64,000 nt of DNA. Source: Rhodanobacter sp. C05 (GTDB lineage Bacteria > Pseudomonadota > Gammaproteobacteria > Xanthomonadales > Rhodanobacteraceae). The notes below the pieces were generated by a model. That model searched no databases, was not told the origin of the DNA, and worked only from the letters and a program-made list of their open reading frames with translations. The stretch lies in the NCBI RefSeq assembly GCF_002001165.1, contig NZ_MUNQ01000005.1, positions 372,001 through 436,000 of the forward strand, written 5' to 3'. Of this stretch, positions 10,240 to 19,450 are shown piece after piece. A program made the translations under genes and the position numbers. Within the stretch, counting starts at the first letter, position 1, and each line of letters begins with the position of its first letter.

Positions 10240-11523
10240 TTACTGACGATGCAGGGCCCGGTACGCGATGTCACGACGGCAAAAGGCTCCTTCGTAATGG
10301 ATCTGTCTGACTGCGTTATAGGCCTGCTCGCGGGCGGCAGCGATGTCGCGGCCCAGCGCGCACACGGTCAACACGCGTCCGCCTGCGGTGACGACGCGAC
10401 CCTGCCCATCGAGCCGGGTACCCGCGTGGAAAACCTTGCTGTCGCTGTGGCTGACGGTTTCCAGGCCATCGATCACATCACCACTGCGCACTCTGCCGGG
10501 ATAACCGCCGGCAGCCATCACCACGCCGATGGCCGGACGCATGTCCCAGCGTGCCTGGGTATGTTCCAGCCGACCGTCGAGCGCAGCATCGATCAGTTCG
10601 ACCAGATCGGATTTCAGCCGCAGCATGATCGGCTGGGTTTCCGGATCGCCGAAGCGTACGTTGAACTCGATCACCTTCGGGTTGCCGGCCTTGTCGATCA
10701 TCAGGCCGGCATACAGGAAACCGATGAACGGCGCACCCTCGGCCGCCATCCCGTGCAGGGTCGGTTCAATCACTTCGCGCAGGATGCGTTGCTCCACCTC
10801 GGGCGTGACCACCGGTGCAGGCGAATACGCACCCATGCCACCGGTATTGGGCCCCAGATCACCTTCGTCACGACGCTTGTGATCCTGGCTCGAGGCCATC
10901 GGCAGCGCATGGCTGCCGTCGCTCATCACGATGTAACTGGCCTCCTCGCCATCGAGGAATTCCTCGATCACCACCCGCGCCGAAGCATCGCCGAAACTGT
11001 GCGCGCCAAGCATGTCGCGCAATGCCAGCTCGGCATCGGCCAGGGTCAGCGCGACCACCACGCCCTTGCCGGCGGCGAGACCGTCGGCCTTGATCACGAT
11101 CGGTGCGCCGTGCTGGCGCACATAGGCAAGCGCCGGATTCAGATCGGTGAATACCGCATAGCGCGCGGTGGGAATGTTGTGGCGTTGCAGGAAGTCCTTG
11201 GCGAACGCCTTGGAGCCTTCCAATTGCGCGGCAATCGCGCGCGGGCCGAAGATGCGCAGCCCAGCGCCACGGAAGCGGTCGACCACGCCAGCCACCAGCG
11301 GCACCTCGGGGCCGACCACGGTCAGCCCGATCTTTTCGCGCTTGGCCAGCTGCAGCAGCCCATCGAGATCGTCCATCGCAACATCGGCATTACGCACGCC
11401 CGGCTCATGCGCGGTGCCGGCATTGCCGGGAGCCACGATCACTTCGTCGACCTGCGACGACTGCCTGAGCTTCCACGCCAAGGCGTGCTCGCGCCCGCCG
11501 CTGCCGATCACCAGAACCTTCAT
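10240..11523 (-). CDS. purD: phosphoribosylamine-glycine ligase
   Basis: A 427-residue ATP-grasp enzyme, the usual length. It joins glycine to phosphoribosylamine in the second step of de novo purine synthesis in the cytosol. The N-terminal MKVLVIGSGGREHALAW, the ATP-grasp loop IVIKADGLAAGKGVVVA and the C-terminal signature RFGDPETQP are intact. ATG 11521-11523 is preceded by GGAG. The partner purH, often adjacent in gammaproteobacteria, is not in the flanks visible here. Confidence 0.97.
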   Translation of the reverse strand: MKVLVIGSGGREHALAWKLRQSSQVDEVIVAPGNAGTAHEPGVRNADVAMDDLDGLLQLAKREKIGLTVVGPEVPLVAGVVDRFRGAGLRIFGPRAIAAQLEGSKAFAKDFLQRHNIPTARYAVFTDLNPALAYVRQHGAPIVIKADGLAAGKGVVVALTLADAELALRDMLGAHSFGDASARVVIEEFLDGEEASYIVMSDGSHALPMASSQDHKRRDEGDLGPNTGGMGAYSPAPVVTPEVEQRILREVIEPTLHGMAAEGAPFIGFLYAGLMIDKAGNPKVIEFNVRFGDPETQPIMLRLKSDLVELIDAALDGRLEHTQARWDMRPAIGVVMAAGGYPGRVRSGDVIDGLETVSHSDSKVFHAGTRLDGQGRVVTAGGRVLTVCALGRDIAAAREQAYNAVRQIHYEGAFCRRDIAYRALHRQ

Positions 11524-11616
11524 GCCTGCACTCCAAAAACCACCCATGCGCCACGCAGCGCAGGCGCGCATTGTAGCGGTTGCGACGGATTACCCGCGCA
11601 ACGCCGCCACCGGCCT

Positions 11617-12993
11617 TCAGTCGTGATGCTGCAACAACTCCAGCAGCGCCGCCCGCGGCAGCTTGCCGGTCTCGTTGCGAGGCAAGGCGGCTACCAGACG
11701 CAACGGGCGCGGCAGAAACAACGGGTCGATCGCGCGGCGCAACGCATCAAGGATCACATGCTCGTCCAGCCCTGGTGCCACTGCCAACGCGGCAATCCGA
11801 TGAATGCCGAGCGCATCGCCGCCATCGAGCTGGAACACCACGCCGTCCTCTACCCCGGGAATCGCCAGCAGGCGACGGCTGAGATCACTGAGCGAGGCTC
11901 GCTTGCCGGCGATCTCCAGCATGTCGGCATGTCGGCCACGCAGGCGGAATCTGCGTCCACCGTCCGACAGGCTGACGATATCGGCCAGAGTGATCGGTGC
12001 CGTCAATTGCGGCGCCTCGACCGCCGTGCCATCCGGTTGCGGATGCAGGATGGCGCCGTCGTAAAGCAACCAATCTTCGTCCACCGTAGGGCGACGGCTG
12101 GCGAAGACACAGGTCTCGGTGGAACCGAACACCTCCAACAGCGGCGCACCAAAGCAGCGCTCGGCAGCCGTTGCCAGTTCGACCGGCAACGGCGCCGTGG
12201 CCGAGACCATCGCCGCGATCGGCGGGAGCGCAATGCCCGACTCGACCAGCGCGCGCAGATGCACCGGTGTGGTCACCAGTACCCTTGGCGCTGGTACCGC
12301 TGCCAGCGCGGTAGCCACGTCGGCCGGAAAGAACGGCCGCCCTGCATGCACGCTGACTTCACTGAGCAACGGCAGCAGCACCGACATCTCCATGCCGTAC
12401 ATGTGCTGCGACGGCACAGTGGCGACCACCGTGAAATGCGACCCGACGGCCGCCTGCAGCATCGCCAGATTGCCGGCATTGCTGGCATGGAAGCTGTGCC
12501 AGGTCTTGCGGTTTTCGCTGGGCATGCCGGTGGAGCCGGAGGTATAACCGATCGCCACCACCTGGTCGGCCGGAATCAGCGGCCATGTCGCATCCGCGTC
12601 GACTGGCACCGCGATCTCCTCCAGGGATGGCAACTGGCGGTAACCGTGCGGAGCTGGATCCAGCGCTTGCTCGCCCAGCGCGTAGCAACCCGGATGGGTC
12701 GCCATCACCTCATCCACCGCCTGCGGCGCACGGGATGAAGGCAGCAGGTTGGTCTGGCCGCGCAGCACGATCGCACAGAACGCCACCAGGAAAGCGTAAC
12801 GATCCTCGCACAGGTTCACGGCAGTCGTGGCCACGGGCAATCTGGCAGCCACAAGATGCACATGCGCCATAAACTGCGCGGCGCTCACGGCATGGCCATT
12901 GCGCCATGCCAGCACCCGAGCCGGATCGGCGGCGCTCAGCAACGGCAACCGCGACGGCGCCTCACGCTGGTAAGTGTCGTAAACGATGGCCAC
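11617..12993 (-). CDS. stand-alone AMP-dependent acyl/aryl acid ligase (ANL family)
   Basis: A 458-residue adenylate-forming enzyme. The P-loop-like motif reads YTSGSTGMPSENRKTW, which lacks the lysine of the common TSGTTGxPKG. A5 is FGSTET, and the C-terminal catalytic lysine motif is NETGKLPR. The variant P-loop and short C-terminal domain resemble the AMP ligases found in aryl-polyene/xanthomonadin gene clusters, but no ketosynthase, ACP or dehydratase gene lies nearby. Substrate is unknown. I chose GTG 12991-12993 because AGGGAG sits just upstream; the frame is open to an ATG at 13029. It follows purD's region on the same strand but is separated from it by about 90 bp. Confidence 0.75.
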   Translation of the reverse strand: MAIVYDTYQREAPSRLPLLSAADPARVLAWRNGHAVSAAQFMAHVHLVAARLPVATTAVNLCEDRYAFLVAFCAIVLRGQTNLLPSSRAPQAVDEVMATHPGCYALGEQALDPAPHGYRQLPSLEEIAVPVDADATWPLIPADQVVAIGYTSGSTGMPSENRKTWHSFHASNAGNLAMLQAAVGSHFTVVATVPSQHMYGMEMSVLLPLLSEVSVHAGRPFFPADVATALAAVPAPRVLVTTPVHLRALVESGIALPPIAAMVSATAPLPVELATAAERCFGAPLLEVFGSTETCVFASRRPTVDEDWLLYDGAILHPQPDGTAVEAPQLTAPITLADIVSLSDGGRRFRLRGRHADMLEIAGKRASLSDLSRRLLAIPGVEDGVVFQLDGGDALGIHRIAALAVAPGLDEHVILDALRRAIDPLFLPRPLRLVAALPRNETGKLPRAALLELLQHHD

Positions 12994-13144
12994 GTACGGT
13001 CTCCCTGACGACTTATCGATTCGTTGCACCAGGGGAACAGCATCGCGCGCGCGGATGAACGGTGGCGTGAATGGCAGCGGTGGTCGTCCCGCAGCGGTTC
13101 AGCTGTCGCATGGCGACTTTCGATCCGGCGCGTCCCCTGGACGT

Positions 13145-13717
13145 TCAGCCACGGATGATAGCGCCCGACAGCGCATCCCGGATCATGGTCGGACTGGACT
13201 GGCCGCCCAAGGGCGCATCCAGCACACCATCCAGCGCATCACCGAAGTAGTCACACACCGCCGTCACCGAACGCGCCGACGGATGGCCGTGCGGGTTGGC
13301 ACTGGTCGACACCAGGGCGCCGCCAAAGGCCCGGCAAAGCGCAGCTACCGGCTCGTGCGCACTGACCCGCAACGCGATGCCTGCATGGTCGCCGACGACC
13401 CAGGCCGGCACCTCGGCCGTGCGTGGAAAGACCCAGGTATGCGGCCCCGGCCAGCTCGCCAGCACCTGTGTCAGCACGTTTGGTGGTACGACGGCGAGGT
13501 CGATGTAACGCTCGACCTGAGCGAACTCGGCAGCGATCAGCAACACGCCCTGCGTGGATGGTCGCTGCTTCAGCGCAAACAGCTGCTCGAACGCGGCATG
13601 ATCGTGTGGATCGCAGCCGAGGCCGAATACTGCTTCGGTGGGGTACGCCAGCACGCCACCGCCGTGCAACAGCCCGGCGGCAGCATCCAGTTCGGCAAGG
13701 GTGAACCGGCGCAGCAC
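13145..13717 (-). CDS. tsaC: L-threonylcarbamoyladenylate synthase (YrdC/Sua5)
   Basis: At 190 residues it has the length of the short TsaC form, without the extra Sua5 domain. It makes threonylcarbamoyl-AMP from threonine, bicarbonate and ATP for t6A37 modification of ANN-decoding tRNAs. Family patterns seen are VLAYPTEAVFGLGCDP, LKQRPSTQGVLLI, RVSAHEPVAALC and ALVSTSANPHG. It starts with GTG 13715-13717, directly abutting the topA stop codon, so translation is probably coupled to topA. Confidence 0.95.
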   Translation of the reverse strand: MLRRFTLAELDAAAGLLHGGGVLAYPTEAVFGLGCDPHDHAAFEQLFALKQRPSTQGVLLIAAEFAQVERYIDLAVVPPNVLTQVLASWPGPHTWVFPRTAEVPAWVVGDHAGIALRVSAHEPVAALCRAFGGALVSTSANPHGHPSARSVTAVCDYFGDALDGVLDAPLGGQSSPTMIRDALSGAIIRG

Positions 13718-16216
13718 TCAGGCGCCGACTTTGCTCGCCACCACCTTCTTCACGGCAGCCTTCTTGGCAGCCGTCTTTTTGGCGGTGGTTTTTTTCGCGG
13801 CAGTCTTCTTGCTCGCGACCTTTTTCGTGGCGGTCTTCTTGGCGGCAGCCTTTTTCGCGACCGGCGCCTTCTTTGCCGCCACCTTCTTCGCCGCGGTCTT
13901 CTTGCCGAAGCGACCCTTCTTTACCGGCGCCGCGGCCAGCAGCTCGAGACACTGCTTCTCGGTCAGCTCCTTCGGCTCCTGCTCCTTCGGGATGCGCGCG
14001 TTCTTCTCGCCATCGGTGATGTACGCGCCGTAGCGGCCGTTCAATACCTGCACACCGTTGCCGAAATCCAGGATCAACCGGTTCGCCAGCATCTCCAGCT
14101 TTTCCTGCACGATCTGCAGTGCTCGTGGCAGTTCGATCGTGTACGGATCGTCCTCGGCCTTGAGCGAGGCATAGGTGCTGCCCTGCTTCACGAACGGACC
14201 GAAGCGACCGACACCCACCATCACTTCGTCGCCGTTCTCGGCCTGTCCGAGCTGGCGCGGCAGCTTGAACAGCTCCAGCGCCTCGGCCAGGGTGAGCGTA
14301 TGCATGCTCTGACCAGGACGCAGCGAGGCGAAGGTGGGTTTGTCCTCGTCATCCTTGGTGCCGATCGCGGCATACGGTCCGAACCGGCCCAGCCGCACCG
14401 ACACCGGCTTGCCGGTTTTCGGATCGCTGCCGAGTTCGCGCGCACCGGTAGCCTCGTTGCGATCGACCGACTCGGTCTTCTCGTCCACCTGCTGCTTGAA
14501 CGGCAGCCAGAAGCGCTCCATCAGCGGCACCCAGGCTTCCTCGCCACGGCTGACCGCATCGAGTTCGTCTTCCATCTTCGCGGTGAAGTCGTAGTCGACG
14601 TAGCGGGTGAAATGCGCGGTGAGGAACTTGCTGACCGCACGGCCGACGTCACTGGGCTTGAAGCGGCGGCTGTCGAGCAAGACGTACTCGCGGTTCTGCA
14701 GCACCTGGATGATGCTGGCGTAGGTCGACGGACGCCCGATGCCGTGCTCTTCCAGTGCCTTGACCAGGCTCGCTTCGGAATAGCGCGGCGGTGGCTCGGT
14801 GAAATGCTGGTCGGCGGCGATCTCGTGCAGCGGCACCTGCTCGCCCACCGCCAGCCGCGGCAGGCGACGGCCTTCGTCTTCGTCCTCCTCGGTTTTCTGG
14901 TCACGACCTTCCTCGTACACGGCGAGGAAGCCCGGATCGATCACGGTGGTGCCGCTGGCGCGGAACGAGGCGTCGCCGCCGGTCACATCACGCAGGGCGA
15001 ACTCCACCGATACCGTGTTCAGCGTGGCGTGGATCATCTGGCAGGCGACGGTGCGCTTCCAGATCAGCTCGTATAATTTGCGCTGGTCATCGTTGAGGAA
15101 GCCGGCGACCGCTTTTGGCGTGTACATCGCCGAGGTCGGCCGGATCGCCTCATGCGCTTCCTGCGCGTTCTTCGACTTGGTCTTGTAGACCTGCGGCGCG
15201 TCCGGCAGAGCGTGAGCGCCGAAATCGCGCACGATCAGCTGGCGCAATTCAGCCAGCGCATCGTCACCGAGCATGGTGGAATCGGTACGCATGTAGGTGA
15301 TCAGGCCGACATTGCCCTCATCACCGAGCGCCACGCCTTCGTACAGACCTTGCGCCACCTTCATCGTGCGGCTGGTGGTGAAGCCGAGCTTGCGCGCGGC
15401 TTCCTGCTGCAACGTGGAAGTTGTGAATGGTGCGGCCGGACGGCGCTTGCGCTCCTTCGAGCCGACGTCGCTGACGGTGAGGCGGCCATGTGCAGCCTGC
15501 TTCAGCGCATCCCGCGCAGTCTGCGCATCGGCTTCGTTGGTGAGGTCGAACTGCTCGAACTTCTTGCCGTTGAGCCTGCTCAGGCGCGCGGTGAAATCGC
15601 CATCGGCGTGCTTCAGCTGCGCTTCGATGGTCCAGTATTCACGCGCCTTGAACGCCTCGATCTCCTCCTCGCGCTCGACGATCATGCGCAGCGCCGGCGA
15701 CTGCACGCGACCGGCGGACAAGCCGCGCTGCACCTTGCGCCACAGCACCGGCGACAGGTTGAAGCCAACCAGGTAGTCCAGCGCGCGGCGCGCCTGCTGC
15801 GCGTCGACCAGGTCGTGCGAGAGCTGGCGTGGCGCCGCCACCGCCGCCTTGATCGCCTTCGGCGTGATCTCGGAGAACACCACCCGATGCAGCTGTTTGC
15901 CCTTGGTAAGGCCTCGCTCCTTCAGGATCTCGCTGATGTGCCAGCTGATCGCCTCGCCTTCGCGATCCAAGTCGGTCGCCAGATAGATGTCGTCGGCCAG
16001 CTTGGCTGCCTTGGCGATTGCATCGACGTGCTTCTCGTTGCGCTCGATGATCTCGTAGGCCATGGTGAAACCGTGCTCGGTGTCGACCGCGCCCTCCTTC
16101 GGCTTCAGGTCACGTACGTGACCGTAGGAGGCGAGGACCTGGAAGTCCTTGCCGAGGTATTTATTGATCGTCTTGGCCTTGGCCGGTGATTCGACGATAA
16201 GCAGGTTTTTTGCCAT
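13718..16216 (-). CDS. topA: DNA topoisomerase I (type IA)
   Basis: An 832-residue enzyme that relaxes negative supercoils. The Toprim domain begins NLLIVESPAKAKTINKYLG with the acidic triad region DLDREGEA. The catalytic tyrosine is Tyr308 in YMRTDST. After the core come Topo_C repeats (RLGRFGPYAAIG, VGRFGPFVKQG, LNGRYGAYITDG). No Cys4 zinc ribbons are visible, unlike E. coli TopA. The last 65 residues or so (from about 765) are a Lys/Ala repeat tail of KKTAAKK-like units, resembling histone H1 and probably binding DNA. ATG 16214-16216 was chosen for the conserved MAKNLLIVES start. A TTGGCA-17-TATATA promoter precedes it, and tsaC follows directly. Confidence 0.97.
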   Translation of the reverse strand: MAKNLLIVESPAKAKTINKYLGKDFQVLASYGHVRDLKPKEGAVDTEHGFTMAYEIIERNEKHVDAIAKAAKLADDIYLATDLDREGEAISWHISEILKERGLTKGKQLHRVVFSEITPKAIKAAVAAPRQLSHDLVDAQQARRALDYLVGFNLSPVLWRKVQRGLSAGRVQSPALRMIVEREEEIEAFKAREYWTIEAQLKHADGDFTARLSRLNGKKFEQFDLTNEADAQTARDALKQAAHGRLTVSDVGSKERKRRPAAPFTTSTLQQEAARKLGFTTSRTMKVAQGLYEGVALGDEGNVGLITYMRTDSTMLGDDALAELRQLIVRDFGAHALPDAPQVYKTKSKNAQEAHEAIRPTSAMYTPKAVAGFLNDDQRKLYELIWKRTVACQMIHATLNTVSVEFALRDVTGGDASFRASGTTVIDPGFLAVYEEGRDQKTEEDEDEGRRLPRLAVGEQVPLHEIAADQHFTEPPPRYSEASLVKALEEHGIGRPSTYASIIQVLQNREYVLLDSRRFKPSDVGRAVSKFLTAHFTRYVDYDFTAKMEDELDAVSRGEEAWVPLMERFWLPFKQQVDEKTESVDRNEATGARELGSDPKTGKPVSVRLGRFGPYAAIGTKDDEDKPTFASLRPGQSMHTLTLAEALELFKLPRQLGQAENGDEVMVGVGRFGPFVKQGSTYASLKAEDDPYTIELPRALQIVQEKLEMLANRLILDFGNGVQVLNGRYGAYITDGEKNARIPKEQEPKELTEKQCLELLAAAPVKKGRFGKKTAAKKVAAKKAPVAKKAAAKKTATKKVASKKTAAKKTTAKKTAAKKAAVKKVVASKVGA

Positions 16217-16264
16217 GAAGCGGGATTTCCGGAAGCGAACCACCAGCGCTTGTGGCGCCGGACA

Positions 16265-16293
16265 TATATATAGTTGAAACCATGCCGTGCCAA
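16265..16293 (-). promoter_or_regulatory. sigma-70 promoter for topA-tsaC
   Basis: Read on the minus strand: -35 TTGGCA (16293-16288), a 17-bp spacer and -10 TATATA (16270-16265), with further TA steps downstream. The start point would fall near 16258, giving a leader of about 40 nt. The very AT-rich -10 region is in keeping with supercoiling-sensitive control of topA, which is known in other bacteria. Confidence 0.65.
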
Positions 16294-16348
16294 CGACTGT
16301 CAAGCCCGGGCCACTTGCGACACGGCCATGCCATGCCGCGCAAGCACC

Positions 16349-17539
16349 TCAGTCGGCAACGGATCCGTTCGGCAAACGCTGGTAGCGATTGCCTGGCAGG
16401 CTCTCGATCCGGCCCCCCAGTTCCAGCATCAACAGCATCGAGGACAACGCTGCTGCGGACTGTCCAGTACGCTGAACAAGTTCGTCCAACGTCGCCGGTT
16501 CATAGCCAAGTTCGAGCAAAAGCTGCCTATATTCGGGATTTTCGGAATATTGGAATGAACAACTCGCGGGCTTCTTCTCCGCCGGCGCCCCAGCCATCCC
16601 ATGACCCGTTTCCGCCCCCAGTCGGGCAGCCAGTTCGTCACCCAGCAAACGTGCTGCCGGCGCCAGGATCTCGACGATCTCGGTAGCACTTTCGACCAAC
16701 CGCGCACCCTCCCGAATCAGACGATGGCAACCGCGGGCAAGCGGATTATGGATGGAACCGGGCAGCGCGAACACCTCGCGTCCCTGTTCTCCGGCCAGTC
16801 GTGCAGTAATCAGGGAACCAGACTGCAACCCGGCCTCGATCACCAGCGTACCCAGTGCAAGGCCGGCAATGAGCCGGTTGCGCCGTGGAAAATGATCCGC
16901 ACGCGCTGGCGTGCCGGGCGGAAACTCGCTGACCAATGCGCCATGCATGGCAATGCGCCGCGCCAGCCCATGATGCTTCCGCGGATACGCCCGGTCCGGC
17001 CCTGTACCCACCACCGCCAGCGTCGCCGCACCAGCATCCAGTGCCGCCGCATGGGCGGCACCGTCGATGCCGTCGGCCATGCCGCTGGTGATTGCGAGAC
17101 CCGCCTGTACCAATGCCCGGGAGAATGCCCGAGCATGTGCCAGTCCAGCTGCGCTGGCATTGCGCGCACCCACGATAGCCACCTGCGGAAACAGCAACAG
17201 GCTGGCATCACCGGCCACGAACAACGCAGCCGGCGGCTGTGGGATGTTCTCCAGCTGCGGCGGAAAATCTGCCTCGGTACAACGCAACAGGCGATGGCCC
17301 GGCGCGGCCAGCCAGGCCAGATCGGTCGCGAGCCGTGCTTCATCCGGTTGCGCCAGCCATGTCCGCGCAAGCTCACCGAGCCCCCAAGCGTCGCGACGCA
17401 GGCGCGCCAGCACGATCTCTATGTCCCCGCCAGCCGCCGTCAACCGTTCGCGCAGCCCGCCTGGGCCAAGCCCTGGCGTCCGCAATGCGATCAGCCACGC
17501 GCGCAACTCGTCCGTGCCATCCATGCATTGCTGATCCAT
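16349..17539 (-). CDS. dprA: DNA-processing protein DprA (Smf)
   Basis: A 396-residue protein that loads RecA on incoming single-stranded DNA during natural transformation. The Rossmann-like core is clear: VAIVGARNASAAG, then GMADGIDGAAHAAAL, TLAVVGTGPDRAYPRKH, SEFPPGTPA, FPRRNRLIAGL and ALPGSIHNPLARG. A C-terminal winged-helix domain (about 335-396) ends near NGSVAD. The N terminus is uncertain: M at 17539 is used, M at 17524 is also possible, and neither has a strong ribosome site. The gene lies between the LysM gene and topA on the same strand. Confidence 0.95.
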   Translation of the reverse strand: MDQQCMDGTDELRAWLIALRTPGLGPGGLRERLTAAGGDIEIVLARLRRDAWGLGELARTWLAQPDEARLATDLAWLAAPGHRLLRCTEADFPPQLENIPQPPAALFVAGDASLLLFPQVAIVGARNASAAGLAHARAFSRALVQAGLAITSGMADGIDGAAHAAALDAGAATLAVVGTGPDRAYPRKHHGLARRIAMHGALVSEFPPGTPARADHFPRRNRLIAGLALGTLVIEAGLQSGSLITARLAGEQGREVFALPGSIHNPLARGCHRLIREGARLVESATEIVEILAPAARLLGDELAARLGAETGHGMAGAPAEKKPASCSFQYSENPEYRQLLLELGYEPATLDELVQRTGQSAAALSSMLLMLELGGRIESLPGNRYQRLPNGSVAD

Positions 17540-17572
17540 GCTTCGCAGTTTAATGAGCAGCCACAAACAGAA

Positions 17573-17596
17573 ACGGCGCGGTGGTGGCCGCGCCGT
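17573..17596 (-). terminator. terminator of the LysM gene
   Basis: A 9-bp perfect stem (17573-17581 with 17588-17596) and a six-base loop. On the minus strand it is followed by TTCTGTTTG. It lies downstream of the LysM stop codon and just before dprA, so dprA probably has its own promoter or depends on readthrough. Confidence 0.6.
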
Positions 17597-17631
17597 GCTG
17601 TAGGAAAGTGCCGAAACCAGTGGCTGGTTGG

Positions 17632-18753
17632 TTACTGGGGCATGGTCAAACGACCGCCGACATGTACCGGACGCAAGCCGTCCATCACCAAGCCATAACT
17701 GACCCGGTCGAAGGTGCGGAACACCATCACATGAGCGACATACTCGTCCGGCAATGTGACCGTCTTGCCGACGCCGCGATTCCAGCTGTTGCTGGCGACG
17801 TCGTCGTGGATGGTCTCACCGGGCTCGGAAATGGAGAACGTCTGGCCATTGTCGACCCCGTCCCTGGCACCAATCGACAGCACCACCACTTGATGCGGAC
17901 CCGCGGCGTCCATCGCGTCGGCAAAAGCTACCACCTTGGCATTGCCCGGCACCGACTTAGGCGGATGCGGATAGTAATAAGGATCGTATGGTGTGTCGTC
18001 GACCGGCATGATGCGGTCGCCACTGCGAATCTCCATGGTCGCGTCGAGCAGCAGCAGAGTCGACGGATCGCCCATGCGCAGCGTCTCGGCGGTGCCGATC
18101 ACACTGACCTCGAGACCAAGATCGCCGCCGAAGCCATAGTGCCCGTCGTTGCGGGTTTCTTCATCCCATGGCGCATTGACCATGGCCGCATTGCTGTCCA
18201 GCTCATGGCCGACCAGATCCGCCTTGCCCGCATCGTTCTGATCGAAGCCGCGGAACACGTGGGTCGGCCGCACGATCGCCCAGCGCTGACCGGGCTCACC
18301 CTGCAGACCGCGTACGTAGATGTTCTGACCCACCGTGCCGCGCAGGCGCGCTTCCTCGAGGCCCACCACATAAGGCGCCGAGCTGACGGTATTGGAATCC
18401 ATCACCCGCATGTCCTTGAGGAACATCTTCAACTGGGACAGCGGAATCGCCGGCACAGCCTCGCCCTCAGGGTGCACGCCTGGTTCCAGTCGCAGCCGCG
18501 TCCCATTGATGAAGGACAGGTTGAGCACGTCACCGGGGTAGATCAGATGCGGGTTGCGCACCTGTGGATTGGCCTGCCAGATCTCCGGCCAAAGCCAAGG
18601 CTTGGCCAGGAACTTGGCGGAGATTGCCCACAGAGTGTCGCCGCGGCGCACGGTGTAGGAATCGGGATGATTGGCTCGCAGTTGCGCACCGGCCGCGTAC
18701 ACAGCCACGGTAACCAGCATGCCGGCCAGCAAGACGAATAGCTTTCTGATCAT
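17632..18753 (-). CDS. secreted LysM peptidoglycan-binding protein
   Basis: A 373-residue protein with a signal peptide (about 1-20, MIRKLFVLLAGMLVTVAVYA). One LysM domain covers about 32-78: SYTVRRGDTLWAISAKFLAKPWLWPEIW, then IYPGDVL. The remaining 290 residues have no domain I recognise but contain a Tyr/Pro-rich segment (YDPYYYPHPP). Homologues next to dprA and def are common in proteobacteria and are annotated only as LysM proteins. It should bind the cell wall from the periplasmic side. It is divergent from def, the two starts being separated by 187 bp. Confidence 0.88.
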   Translation of the reverse strand: MIRKLFVLLAGMLVTVAVYAAGAQLRANHPDSYTVRRGDTLWAISAKFLAKPWLWPEIWQANPQVRNPHLIYPGDVLNLSFINGTRLRLEPGVHPEGEAVPAIPLSQLKMFLKDMRVMDSNTVSSAPYVVGLEEARLRGTVGQNIYVRGLQGEPGQRWAIVRPTHVFRGFDQNDAGKADLVGHELDSNAAMVNAPWDEETRNDGHYGFGGDLGLEVSVIGTAETLRMGDPSTLLLLDATMEIRSGDRIMPVDDTPYDPYYYPHPPKSVPGNAKVVAFADAMDAAGPHQVVVLSIGARDGVDNGQTFSISEPGETIHDDVASNSWNRGVGKTVTLPDEYVAHVMVFRTFDRVSYGLVMDGLRPVHVGGRLTMPQ

Positions 18754-18940
18754 TGGCGGGAATCCCCCTTCCCCAGAGCTCGGTCGAGTGTAACCGAATG
18801 GTTAATGCGCGCAACAGGTTTCAGTTGGCAAAAATCGTCTGCGCTCGGATGTTTGCCGACGTACAATAAGGCACATTCTAGATCGCGCCGGGGGTGGCTT
18901 TTACCAAACCGCCCGCATTTTTGGCGCCGAGGTGAAATCC

Positions 18941-19450
18941 ATGTCCATACTTTCCATCCTTGAATTCCCCGACCCGCGCCTGCGTACCCGCGCCGAGCCG
19001 GTGCGCGTGTTCGACGCCGAACTGAAGCAGTTCGTCGCCGACATGTTCGAAACCATGTATGCCGCCAATGGCGTCGGTCTGGCCGCGACCCAGGTCAATG
19101 TGCACCAGCGTGTGCTGGTGGCCGACATGAGCGATGACCGCAAGCAGCCGCTGGCGCTGATCAATGCACAGATCCTTGAAAAGGATGGTTCGCAGGTCTA
19201 CCAGGAAGGCTGTCTGTCCTTCCCCGGCCTGTACGCCGACGTCACCCGCGCCCTGCAGGTGAAGGTGAAGGCGCAGGATGTCGACGGCAAGGAAATCATT
19301 GTCGAGGCCGAAGGGCCACTGGCGGTATGCATCCAGCATGAGCTGGATCATCTGGATGGCAAGGTGTTCGTCGACTACCTGTCATCGCTGAAACGCGCGT
19401 TGCTGCTGAAGCGGCTGGACAAGCAACGCAAGCAGGCGGCGAGTGCTTGA
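18941..19450 (+). CDS. def: peptide deformylase
   Basis: A 169-residue metalloenzyme that removes formyl from the starting methionine of new proteins. All three signature motifs are intact: [16 protein letters not shown] (metal-binding Cys) and QHELDHLDG (metal-binding His pair and catalytic Glu). ATG 18941 is preceded by GAGGTG; an in-frame GTG at 18932 is less likely. Its stop overlaps the proposed fmt start by 3 nt, so the two counteracting enzymes of the formyl cycle are co-expressed. Confidence 0.98.
   Translation: MSILSILEFPDPRLRTRAEPVRVFDAELKQFVADMFETMYAANGVGLAATQVNVHQRVLVADMSDDRKQPLALINAQILEKDGSQVYQEGCLSFPGLYADVTRALQVKVKAQDVDGKEIIVEAEGPLAVCIQHELDHLDGKVFVDYLSSLKRALLLKRLDKQRKQAASA

Noticed and set aside
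13000..13144. An additional small gene between the AMP ligase and tsaC
   Set aside because: No frame here has a start with a ribosome site, and the frames that cross it run into the neighbouring real genes.
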